Shown one piece after another: positions 7,536 through 15,794 of a stretch of DNA of 35,868 bases. A program made the position numbers and the translations under genes. The notes under the pieces were generated by a model. It had not been told where the DNA came from, ran no database searches, and worked only from the letters and a program-made list of their open reading frames with translations. This stretch comes from Acidimicrobiia bacterium (GTDB lineage Bacteria > Actinomycetota > Acidimicrobiia > Acidimicrobiales > JANYDT01): the NCBI GenBank assembly GCA_025359845.1, contig JANYDT010000229.1, forward strand, positions 1-35,868, read 5' to 3'. Every line of letters starts with the position of its first letter. Position 1 is the stretch's first letter.

Positions 7536-8984
7536 ATGGAATCGGGGGGCTCGGGGTCGAGACGGCGGCTCTTGTTGTCGGGCGGCGGTCACCGCGCCAC
7601 GATGGGGTCGATCGGGACGATCCTCTATTTGATCCAGGCCGGCGTGTGGGCCGACGTTGATGAGATCGTGTCGGTCAGCGGAGGGTCGACTGCGAGCGCA
7701 GCGATTTTGGTTCATGGCGGCGACTCCGACGACGACACAATCACCGGCATGCGGACGTTGTTCGAACGGGCGGTGCGCGACCGCGTGCTGCCGACGCGCA
7801 CGCCCCGTCGTGTCGCGCTCAGCGCGGCGACCTTGCTGACATTCGTGGGGCTGATGTTGGTCGTGCTCGGCGCCGTCGGGCGCGGCCCGGTTCCGATGCC
7901 AGACAACCGAGTGGTAGCCCTGCTGATTGGTCTTTCGACGGTGCCTATCGCGAGCCTGGTGTCGAGGCGTGCCTTGGCTGCATTGTTGACTGACTATTTG
8001 CAGACCCTCCTCGACCCGAAGGCCCTACTCGACGCGTACGGTGCGAGGCGCCGTCAGCATGTCTTCTGCGTGACCGGTCTTTCGAGCGGTGTCCCGTACT
8101 ACTTCTGGGCGGGCGGGGGCACAGCCTTCGGCGCCGGGGGGAAGTTGAGCGGACCCCGAATGGCTCGTGACCCCAATGCCATGTGGGGAGCGGCGCTTCA
8201 AGCGGGATACGGGGTCGTCGAGGCCGTGTACTCGTCGGGGGCACTGCCCGGAATCGCGCGAGTGCGCAGTCCCCAACCGTTCACTGCGGATGATCAGTCC
8301 GTCCTCGCGCCAGAACGCGAATTGCTGGTCGACGGCGGGGTGACGGGAATCTTCGGTGATCAGATCGCCCATCGTTGGGCATGGTCGCCGATGGACTCGT
8401 ATCGCGGCGACCAACCGAGCACCTATGTTGTCGATGGTGGCCGCCATATTCGAGCGACCGGTCGAGCGGCGAATTTTCTCGGGCGACTGAGCGTGTCGGT
8501 ATTGCTCTCGCGTTGGCTGAAAGTCAGCCTTGAAGCCACGTATGTCAACGATCTGATCGCCTTGACCGACAATGCCGATACGTCGGTGATCCGACTCTGC
8601 ACGCGTCGATTGCCCATCCGTGCCGAAGGCTCTCAACCGAGTCTCCGTCGCCGGGCGGGGCCGGGAGAGACGCGCTACCGCGATGCGTCATCGAGCCGAG
8701 ACAGTGGCATCCGGGTCGACGTCCCGCGCCGCGACGACCGGACGGCAATGTCGACGAGGCTCGACGCGCTACGGCGAGATAGTGGCACCGTGGGACTCTT
8801 CGGACTGACGTCTCGAGCGGCCGCGCTGTTGGTGGTCACCGGATTCGTCGCTGCGGCGGCCGGCGACCCGGGTTTCACCGACGAAGACATCACCGCTGGT
8901 TTGGCCCGAGCCGGCGCCAGCTTGGGCGTCGGCGCCGCCCTTCACAAGATCTGGATCGACACGTCGAACTGTCCCTCACAGTGA
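7536..8984 (+). CDS. Membrane-associated patatin-like phospholipase
   Basis: 482 aa. The N terminus has the patatin oxyanion loop GGGHR (16-20), then the nucleophile elbow SVSGGS with S48 (the first Gly of GxSxG is Ser) and the catalytic aspartate in LLVDGGVTG (D266). Between them lie two hydrophobic stretches, about 93-114 and 126-143. These would place a membrane hairpin inside the catalytic domain. A third hydrophobic segment (about 430-450) is near the C terminus. Patatins hydrolyse acyl esters of lipids; the substrate here is unknown. A weak TATACG box lies 6 nt before ATG 7536. The 3' end overlaps the convergent truncated SARP gene by 43 bp, and the last few residues may come from that junction. 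Confidence 0.82.
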   Translation: MESGGSGSRRRLLLSGGGHRATMGSIGTILYLIQAGVWADVDEIVSVSGGSTASAAILVHGGDSDDDTITGMRTLFERAVRDRVLPTRTPRRVALSAATLLTFVGLMLVVLGAVGRGPVPMPDNRVVALLIGLSTVPIASLVSRRALAALLTDYLQTLLDPKALLDAYGARRRQHVFCVTGLSSGVPYYFWAGGGTAFGAGGKLSGPRMARDPNAMWGAALQAGYGVVEAVYSSGALPGIARVRSPQPFTADDQSVLAPERELLVDGGVTGIFGDQIAHRWAWSPMDSYRGDQPSTYVVDGGRHIRATGRAANFLGRLSVSVLLSRWLKVSLEATYVNDLIALTDNADTSVIRLCTRRLPIRAEGSQPSLRRRAGPGETRYRDASSSRDSGIRVDVPRRDDRTAMSTRLDALRRDSGTVGLFGLTSRAAALLVVTGFVAAAAGDPGFTDEDITAGLARAGASLGVGAALHKIWIDTSNCPSQ

Positions 8985-9895
8985 CCGGAAACAACATCGA
9001 GAATTGCGCCGGTCAGCACCGACTTGCCGAAACCGGCGTCGCCCTCGACCGTCGACACTCGTGCATCGGAGCGCGAAAGGGCGGCCAGCTCCGCGGTCCG
9101 TCCAACGAAAACCTCCGAGTCGTCCGCGCCAAGCATCGGCGCCGGGCGGAGGTCGCTCGGTTTGGTGAGGATGGTCCGCTCGATCTCGCCGAGTGCAGGC
9201 GAAGGGCCGATGCCTTGGGAGCGAAGGCGACTCCGCGTGCGGTTGATCACAACGAGTGCCTCTCCTCTGCGGCCCGCCCCGGCGAGCGCTTCAGCCGCCG
9301 CTACCGCCAAAATTTCATTCTCGTGCACGACGGAAAGCAACGGGCTGATCGTGGCCACCGCTCGTTCGTGGTCACCGAGCGCGCACTGCACCCGAGTCAG
9401 GCGAGCGACGAGCGTTGTTCGCTGCTCGGTCAGTGTGAGTCGCGTTCTGGTGAGCGGGGACTCCACCGGAAGATCGGGGATCGGATCACCCCGCCACAGC
9501 GCGTAACTCGCCATGAGATGGTGGTGCGCTCCTGCGCTGTCGCCGCGGTCATAGGCGGCGAAACCCTGCTCGATTCCCTCCAAGAAAAGATCGATGTCGT
9601 AGCTCGCGTGAAGTTCGTACGACGAGCCGATGCGTATGAGCGCATCGCCATGCTGCCCAAGCGACGCGCGAAGTCGGGTGAGAATGACTCGCACCGCGGC
9701 GCTGGGATTGGCGGGCAGAACGTCGGGCCACAGCGCGTCGACGAGCTGATCGGTCGTGACGTGATGATCGGTCGCGGCGGCAAAGAGCGACAGCGCTTGG
9801 CGGACCTGCGTGCGTGCGACCACCACGACAACGCCGTCCACGACCAACGTTGTGGCACCGAGGACCAGGACAGCCAAACCCAGTTCTTGTGGCAT
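8942..9895 (-). CDS. SARP/BTAD transcriptional regulator, C-terminally truncated
   Basis: 317 aa. Residues 1-95 form an OmpR-like winged-helix domain (TTDQLVDALWPD, then AVRVILTRLRASLG). Residues 100-245 match the bacterial transcriptional activation (BTAD) domain with ALWRGDPIPDLP. Residues 261-292 are the start of an AAA/NTPase module, VFVGRTAELAAL and Walker A GDAGFGKS (285-292). The protein stops 25 residues later, so the rest of the NTPase and any TPR region are missing; SARP-AAA regulators usually run to 900-1200 aa. The end falls inside the 3' end of the patatin gene, pointing to a deletion. It could still act as a small SARP, since short SARPs need only the first two domains. It is transcribed divergently from the CHAT-sigma gene. 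Confidence 0.8.
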   Translation of the reverse strand: MPQELGLAVLVLGATTLVVDGVVVVVARTQVRQALSLFAAATDHHVTTDQLVDALWPDVLPANPSAAVRVILTRLRASLGQHGDALIRIGSSYELHASYDIDLFLEGIEQGFAAYDRGDSAGAHHHLMASYALWRGDPIPDLPVESPLTRTRLTLTEQRTTLVARLTRVQCALGDHERAVATISPLLSVVHENEILAVAAAEALAGAGRRGEALVVINRTRSRLRSQGIGPSPALGEIERTILTKPSDLRPAPMLGADDSEVFVGRTAELAALSRSDARVSTVEGDAGFGKSVLTGAILDVVSGHCEGQFDVSIQIL

Positions 9896-10061
9896 TTGCG
9901 GCCTACGTTACCGGTTCGTTGCGAATCGAGTGATCGGTGGGCACACTCCTCATGGAAACGTTTGGGAAATGCGGAGACGTCACTATGGACCGATGCGGAG
10001 TCCACCAGCACTGCGCACTACGTTCCGCTTCGTCATGCAAACTCGCCCCCTATGACCTCTG

Positions 10062-11183
10062 ATGACCTCCGATGATTGTCCGCGAGCTCGACCAGACACT
10101 CGAGTCGTCATTTTGTTGCTCGCTGCGTCACCCTTCGATCGCGACCCGCTGGCGATCGCCCTGGAGTTCGATTCGGTCCGAAATGCCGTAAGGGCGGCCA
10201 GTTTCGGTGACGAGTTGGACGTGCAGCAATCCCACTCGACGCAGATCGCGGAGGTCGGCAACGAGCTGAAAACGATGCGGCCACGCATTGTGCATTTCAG
10301 TGGTCACGGTCTCGAAACTGGCGAGTTGGTGTTCGAGACCGAAGACGGCTCAAGTCAACAAGTCGCGCCAGAAGCACTCCGCACCGTCTTCGCCGAGTTC
10401 GCCGACCATGTGCGACTCGTCGTACTCAACGCCTGTTGGTCCGAAGTTCAGGCCTTCGAATTGGTGGCCATTATCGACAATGTCGTAGGCATGACTTCGC
10501 GCATCAGTGACCGCGCCGCCCTCCAATTCTCGCGGCGGTTCTACGCCAACTTGGCCGACGGAGTTTCGGTCACCGAATCGTTCGAGCAAGCTCGCTGCGG
10601 GTTGGCCGACGAGCACGAGACACCGCGACTGCTGGTGCGACCGGGCGCCGGCGAGGTAGTGGTAGTCGGAGCCCTAGGTTCGCAGCTGGCCATGGCGTCG
10701 GACGAGCCAGGCAGCGATGACCGCCTCGAGTTGGTGGCCCTGTTGTTCAAGGCGTTGTTCGGACCGTTGGTTCGTCTCGCAGCCGCATTGCTCGATGACA
10801 CGCCCGGCGCCGAGGCCATCGTGAAGCGCGCATTCAACGACCTCCTCTTTGAGACCGGTCCGGTGGCGCCCGGGATCGAGGCCGCCTACCTCCGCTCGCG
10901 GGTGATCACAGCCAGCCGCGCCATCGTTGCATCGCGAGGCCGTCCTACGCCGTCGACCCCGCCGGGCATGTCGCAAGATCGCGTCGCGGTCTTGCGCGCC
11001 TTGGCTGACCTCGCCGACCCGCAAACCGAGGTGCTGATCCTGCGCCACCTCGCGGCGCTGGCCGACGCGGAGGTGTCGATAGTTGTAGGACGGACCGAGG
11101 TGGAGATGACAACCATCGCGACGTACGCCATGTCGGCGTTGGTACCGGTGCTGAATCGCGTCACCGTCGGCAGGCCCGGATGA
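10062..11183 (+). CDS. CHAT caspase-like domain fused to ECF sigma-factor-like domain
   Basis: 373 aa. Residues 14-205 form a CHAT (clan CD, caspase-like) domain with the catalytic pair H82 in IVHFSGHG and C125 in LVVLNAC. It continues with the family's GMTSRISDRAALQFSRRFY block. From about residue 220 the sequence changes to an ECF sigma pattern: a region-2-like segment (FKALFGPLVRLAAALLDDT, then AEAIVKRAFNDLL), a linker, and a region-4-like segment (LADLADPQTEVLILRHLA with a following helix-turn-helix). The region-2 -10-recognition residues look degenerate, so promoter binding is not certain. The ATG at 10062 lies in a 10-bp tandem repeat; another ATG at 10052 opens a 7-codon frame overlapping the start. 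The stop overlaps the next gene as ATGA. Inference: a peptidase-controlled or ligand-sensing sigma-like switch. Confidence 0.78.
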   Translation: MTSDDCPRARPDTRVVILLLAASPFDRDPLAIALEFDSVRNAVRAASFGDELDVQQSHSTQIAEVGNELKTMRPRIVHFSGHGLETGELVFETEDGSSQQVAPEALRTVFAEFADHVRLVVLNACWSEVQAFELVAIIDNVVGMTSRISDRAALQFSRRFYANLADGVSVTESFEQARCGLADEHETPRLLVRPGAGEVVVVGALGSQLAMASDEPGSDDRLELVALLFKALFGPLVRLAAALLDDTPGAEAIVKRAFNDLLFETGPVAPGIEAAYLRSRVITASRAIVASRGRPTPSTPPGMSQDRVAVLRALADLADPQTEVLILRHLAALADAEVSIVVGRTEVEMTTIATYAMSALVPVLNRVTVGRPG

Positions 11184-12168
11184 GTCGTCCCGCCGGCGAA
11201 CTCCTCCTCGAGTCGATCCTTCGGGAGCAAGCCGGCTCGTGGATCGTCACGCCCTGAACGGAAGCCTTCGAGGAGTTCTTGTCGGAAGCTCGGGCCGACC
11301 CGCGAGCCCAGTCTGCGCCGCGCAGCGTATGGAGGGACGGGCCCGGCGGCACGGGTGGCGCTGTTCCCGCTTCGGCTGCGGAGGGTGGACCTGTCGGGTC
11401 AGCATCTCAACCGTCGGTAGTCGAGAGGGCGGTGTTGATGGGCTCGGATGGGCACGATGCGCAACGCAGGCCTTCGCGTCGTGAGCGGGTTCGGGCCGCG
11501 GTTCGCCGATTCTGGGTGCTCTTCGTACTGTTCGCCGTCGCCGCGCTCGCCGAAACCATTGGGTTGTCTCGCCGTGACGATGGAGGTGTGCGTGTACCGG
11601 AGGTTACATGAACGACCGCGCCCTCGACGACCCCTCCCCCATCGACGACTGCGGCCGCAGTGACCCCCTCGCCATCGACAAATGACCACGCGGTGACTGC
11701 GGCCAATACGACAACTTCTCGCGTGACGACGACGAGGTCTCCGGATACCACGAAGGCCACGACAAGCACGACGAAACGCAAAGCCTCCTTGACCGTGGTG
11801 ACGACCTCTCCGACGACAACGTCGAGCTCTAACGCGAGCCCGAGCACCACGACGAGATCGACGCCGTCGACCACGACGACCGTCTCGAAGCCGCCCCAAC
11901 GATCACCACTACGTCCACGACAACCCTCATCACGTCGAGCACCTCGACCTCGAGCACCTCAAGCACCTCAACGTCAAGCACGACAACCCTAAACAGCACG
12001 AGCACCTCGAGCACCTCGACATCGACCAGCGCGTCGACGTCGACCTCGACCAGTACACCGAGCACCTCGACATCGACCAGCTCGACGACCTCAACCAGCA
12101 CATCGACCAGCACGAGCACATCGACCACCTCCAGCACGACCACCACGACCAGACCACCCCTGCACTGA
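11180..12168 (+). pseudogene. Single-pass membrane stalk protein coupled to the CHAT-sigma gene, disrupted
   Basis: ATG 11180 overlaps the CHAT-sigma stop. The frame runs MSRPAGELLLESILREQAG to an in-frame TGA at 11255. It then continues without a shift through TEAFEEFLSEARADPRAQ, a Gly/Ala/Pro linker, an Arg-rich stop-transfer (RRERVRAAVRRF) and one membrane helix (FWVLFVLFAVAALAETIGL). A second in-frame TGA follows at 11609. The same frame resumes as TTAPSTTPPPSTTAAAV. A one-base shift in the CCCC run at 11894-11897 leads to a Ser/Thr-only tail that stops at 12168. Without the lesions it would be about 330 aa: cytoplasmic helix, one membrane helix, long outside stalk. Anti-sigma factors have a comparable topology, so it may be the regulator or substrate of the CHAT-sigma protein; this is inference. 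Confidence 0.65.
11899..12165 (+). repeat. Ser/Thr codon low-complexity tract
   Basis: About 270 bp consist almost only of acc, acg, agc, tcg and aca codons. They form imperfect tandem units such as agcacctcgacatcgacc, and the tract encodes the Ser/Thr-rich stalk of the preceding membrane protein. Such tracts are prone to slippage. No regular spacers are present, so this is not a CRISPR array. Confidence 0.85.
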
Positions 12169-12248
12169 ATGCGCCGCGGCCGAGATCATTCATGACGAGT
12201 AGCGAAACGGTCCATACCAAGCCGTAGGATTTTCCCCCTTTCGCAACG

Positions 12249-12596
12249 TTGGTCATTTGGATGGCGGTGTCGGCCGGAGTCAACCTGATTCTCGGATATT
12301 CGGTGCGAACTCCGTTGTTCTGGTATCTCTTTCCGCTCTACGCCATCGGGGTCGTCTATATCTGGGAAATTCGAGGGCAATTGTCGAGGTCTTGGGTGCC
12401 TGCATTTCTCGGCACCCTAGCCGTGAGCATCATGCAGGTCCCGTTTCGCTGGCCGTTCTCTGGTCATATCCTGTGGAATGTCGTGCTCCTGATCCATGCA
12501 TGCGAACGGGCTACGACTCGACGTCGGTGGGCCCCGCTTCTCGTCGTCAGCCTGGTGTACCTCATAGTGTTTGAGCTGTTTCTCGGTGTCGCGTAA
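12249..12596 (+). CDS. Small multi-pass membrane protein of unknown function
   Basis: 115 aa (TTG 12249, or 111 aa from ATG 12261). It has about four hydrophobic helices: around 3-18, 22-41, 50-65 and 94-113, separated by short Arg-containing loops (IWEIRGQLSRSW, ERATTRRRW). The ends of the helices show the usual Trp/Tyr enrichment and positive-inside pattern. No family was recognised. There is no clear ribosome site, and the N terminus may be incomplete. It lies 80 bp behind the stalk gene on the same strand, so it may belong to the same transcript; that is only suggested by position. Confidence 0.6.
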   Translation: MVIWMAVSAGVNLILGYSVRTPLFWYLFPLYAIGVVYIWEIRGQLSRSWVPAFLGTLAVSIMQVPFRWPFSGHILWNVVLLIHACERATTRRRWAPLLVVSLVYLIVFELFLGVA

Positions 12597-12672
12597 GGCT
12601 TCGTAGACATCGTTTACGCGGTCCTCCTTGCGCTGCTCTTCGGGTTGCCAAGCCGGTACATGCCGCGGCGCG

Positions 12673-13307
12673 TCATAGCTGACGAGCGTAAAATTCTTCC
12701 ATTCCAGGAACCGTGAATGCCAGCAACCCTCGTTCGGGTGCATACAAGAGGCCCTTCTTTATCAGCTCATTCCGTGCGACAGAGATGTCGGAGGTCCTTG
12801 ATTTGCCCATCCGATTTGCGATATCGGCAACGGTCGATCCTGTAGAGTCCGCACCGAAAGCTACCGACCGAAGCAGATCGCGCTGCGCTGGCGTCGCCCG
12901 TTCCCATCGTGACCGATAGAGCCCATCGTCGACCTCGCGCCGCGCCGCGAAAAGGCCGACTGCAACGTCTTCAGCTTGAATCGGGCTCCGTCGGGCGTTG
13001 TCCCAAACATGCTTCCCAACGGCCGGAAGAAAGCAGGGATATCCCCTCGCCGCGTCGAACAGGGCGGAGAGGTCTTCGGCGAAGCGGCCCGTGTCCGCAA
13101 CTCCGCGTTCCGGCTGGATCTCCGCCTCCAGTGTTATCGAACCTGTCGGGTCGACCTTGACGCTGAATACCTTGCCACGGACATGCTGACCGCCTTGAAT
13201 GCGTCCAACAGGGACTCGCGGCCGGCAAGAACCGGGGGCCGACGACCAGCTCCTGGCCGGAACGGATTTCGCACCGGATCCATCTCTAAGATCGTATCGT
13301 GCTCCAT
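12673..13307 (-). pseudogene. AAA ATPase relic with Walker A and Walker B regions deleted
   Basis: The minus strand starts MEHDTILEMDPVRNPFRPG (ATG 13307, or the usual family start MDPVRN at 13283) and continues PPVLAGRESLLDAFKA. This is the standard N terminus of a family of AAA ATPases with a winged-helix C terminus. A one-base shift near 13190-13195 follows, then HVRGKVFSVKVDPTGSITLE and AEDLSALFDA. This joins directly to ARGYPCFLPAVGKHVWDNA, a motif that in relatives lies well after the Walker B/sensor block. The C terminus is complete: WERATPAQRDLLRSVAFG, a winged helix, KKGLLYAPERGLLAFTVPG and stop TGA at 12673. The P-loop (GxxGxGKT) and the Walker B segment are simply absent. The result is about 210 codons in place of roughly 380-400. 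Confidence 0.75.
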
Positions 13308-13627
13308 AAGAGTTTTCATTACACGAACTGATAGATCTTGATAGACCGCGAAGTTGACGCGATCACCCCGCGGCGGGCCCGGCGACGAATGCGACGTCGA
13401 CGCCGGGCTCGTTGACTCCGCGGTGGTCGGCGCCACAAGCAGAAACAGATTGGAAACAGCGATTTGTTTAGCTCGCACCGTTGGAGGAAGGGGCCCACTA
13501 CGGGGTCGCTCGGACCCAACGGGTGATTCCAACGGAATCCCGAAGAGACAATCATGATAAAGCACACATCCTGAACCAGACCCCACAGATTCGGCACAGG
13601 GAGGGGCAGGGCCGGGCCAGAAAGGCC
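13308..13627. other. Intergenic stretch upstream of the DUF11-like gene
   Basis: About 320 bp lie between the divergent starts of the ATPase relic and the secreted repeat protein. The plus-strand frame is open from 13481 and could extend the repeat protein by 49 codons, but that extension is charged and not signal-like. No clear promoter or operator was recognised. Confidence 0.35.
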
Positions 13628-15515
13628 ATGTCGCTCCGGGCGCGTGGTGGGGGACCGAGACGCGGCATCGGATCCCTGCCCGTGGTGGTGGTTGCCTGCG
13701 TGCTGAGCTTCTGCGTGGCGGTGTCGGCAACCTCGGCCCCGAAGGCGCGTACCGCGACAACCGCGAGCGCAACACGTTCCGGTTGTGATGGCGGCGGGCC
13801 CAGGAATTGCCTTCGCGTCACGCAAGGCGCGGGCGGCCCGGTGCTGACTTCGATAGCGGCCAAGGCGCCTACGCCAGTGTCGAAGAACTTGGCCAAGGTG
13901 GTCAAGGCCTTTTCGCCCGCGACGATCCCCTACACCGGAACGTCGATACTGAAGTTCAAGATCTTCAAGTGCGGTGGCCCGATCGTCAGCGGCATCGGCT
14001 TCGTCGACATGCTCCCGGCGGGGCCGAGCTATTCCCCTCTGCCATCGACTTGTGTCCCGCTTCCGATGGTGAGTGGCAGCATGCTCACGGTGTCCGGGGT
14101 TTCGCTTCCGGCAGGCCCCTCGAGTTGCCTCATCCGGCTTCGGGCCCGCCAAGCGCCGTGCGGGAAATTTCAAAATACTGCCGCCAATGTCACCGGAGCA
14201 ACTAATGTCAACACCTCGGCGCTCAACGCGACGCCAACCGTAGTTGGTATCCCGAATGGCACCACGACTGGCCAGTGTCCGCCGAAAGTCAGAAAGGTAT
14301 TCGACCCTGCGACGGTAGCCGCTGGATTTCCAGCCAATCTCACTTTCACCATTTCCAATCCCTTTACGTCGACCGCGTCCGGGGTTGGATTCACGGACAC
14401 CTTGCCCGCAGGATTGTCCTATACGCTGAACACAACGACGACCTGCGTGACGACGACCCTAACCGGCAATGTACTCGTCGTATCGGGAGTACGCTCGCTC
14501 CTGGATCGTCCTGTCAGATCCATCTCACCGCAACCAGCAAAGAATGCGGGACGTTCACCAACAACAAGGGCAACATCACCAACCCGACGAGTGGCCCAAT
14601 TAGCAATATCGGATTTCTCGATTTGTTGCCGCCCGGATTGTCTTACAGTGTTACGTTCACGGATTGCACCACAACCACACTCGCAGCGGGCGCACTCACG
14701 GTTTCAAATGTGACTTTGGCGGCCGGTGCAAGCTGCAAAATTGTCATCACTGTAATCGGTAAGGAATGTCGCGAGTACGTGAATAATTCATCGAATATTA
14801 GCAACAAATCCAACGTGGACACTTCACAAGTCAACGCGGTGCTTGGAATCTTCCCTTGTCACGCGACAGCCACCAAGAAGTTCGACCCAACGGTAGTGAC
14901 GCCTGGAGCGCCGTCGACGCTCACCTTCACAATCACCAACCCGACCAGTTCACTCGTGAGTGGTATCGCCTTCATCGACACCCTCCCGCTCGGCCTTTTC
15001 TACACCCTCGTCTCCACGACGTGTGTCGCGGCACCGACCCTCGGCTCCAGTGTGGTCACGGTATCAGGTGTCTCGTTGGCGGCCGGGTCGACTTGCACGA
15101 TCGTTCTCTCCGCGGTCAGCACCTTCTGCGGTTCATATGTCAACAACTCGACCAACGTGTCGGGCGTCGCCAATGTTGACACCACCGGATTGCAAGCCAC
15201 CTTGGGTATCGCCAACAACCCGGGCGACCTGGTGTGTGGGAATCGCAACGGCTCCGAAGTGACGACAACGACGATCAAAATCTCGACCTCTTCGTCGTCG
15301 ATCTCCTCCACCGAACCGACACTGCCACCGCCCAGCTCGTCGACGACAACGACCAAACCGGACAACGGGGGCACGGCCACGTCGAGCACCACCACCACTC
15401 GACCGGAGGTCACGAGCACGTCGACGACCACCACTCGACCCGACATCACCACCACCAGCTCGACGACCACGACCACTCGACCGGAGGTGACGAGCACCAA
15501 GGAACCGCGACAATT
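13628..15515 (+). pseudogene. Secreted DUF11-like repeat protein with Thr-rich tail, frameshifted
   Basis: ATG 13628 opens a signal peptide (RRGIGSLPVVVVACVLSF, cleavage near VSATSAPKA). Repeats of about 120 aa with the conserved-repeat (DUF11-like) pattern follow: KxFDPATVxxGxPxxLTFTI, SGxGFxDTLPAGLSY, a Cys pair, VSGVxLAAGSxC and CGxYxNNxxN. Four copies can be seen. A one-base deletion at about 14488-14491, between VLVVSG and TLAPGSSCQIHL, breaks the frame in repeat 2. Repeat 3 lacks its first third (NKGNIT runs straight into NPTSGPISNIGF), an internal deletion between repeats. The protein ends in a Thr-rich tail (TTTTRPEVTSTS). The frame is open to 15693 but passes through a strong hairpin, so the native end was probably near 15515. 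It would be an extracellular wall-associated protein; no LPXTG motif is seen. Confidence 0.75.
15385..15500 (+). repeat. Tandem Thr-rich tail repeats (TTTTRPEVTSTS-like)
   Basis: The unit accaccactcgaccggaggt (or close variants with cccgacatc) recurs about three times with Ser/Thr codons between. It encodes TTTTRPEVTS, TTTTRPDITT and TTTTRPEVTS. It is a coding minisatellite of the preceding surface protein. Confidence 0.75.
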
Positions 15516-15549
15516 GACGCGGCGCGGCCTCCACTGGCCGCGCCGCGTC
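15516..15549 (+). terminator. Perfect 14-bp inverted repeat, probable transcription terminator
   Basis: The left arm gacgcggcgcggcc (15516-15529), the loop tccact and the right arm ggccgcgccgcgtc (15536-15549) pair without mismatch. There is no U-tract behind it, so it would be an actinobacterial-style hairpin terminator. It lies inside the open frame of the DUF11-like gene, while a TGA in another frame (15515-15517) sits right at its left edge. This suggests that a one-base shift has carried translation past the original stop. Confidence 0.7.
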
Positions 15550-15794
15550 GCCGCGTCACAGGTACGGGCTTCTAATCAGGCCCGTGCATCTTGTCGAGCG
15601 GATCTTTCAGACGAATGTGCTCGGATCAATCCGAATGATTCACGCATTTCTGCCAGCAATGCGAACCCGGGGTTGTGGCGCAATCGTAAATGAGTCGTCG
15701 GTAGCCACCGAGCAACCGAGCACGACCATGCGGGTTAACGCGCGGTGACAATTCAGCTTGCTCAATTACGAAATGGGTGTCAGCCGCCCCCGGG

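Noticed and set aside
8981-10075. 364-codon plus-strand frame
   Set aside because: Antisense to the SARP gene, whose winged-helix, BTAD and Walker A motifs are unambiguous.
11870-12165. Possible CRISPR-like or satellite array
   Set aside because: The units are imperfect Ser/Thr codon repeats without unique spacers; they encode a protein stalk.
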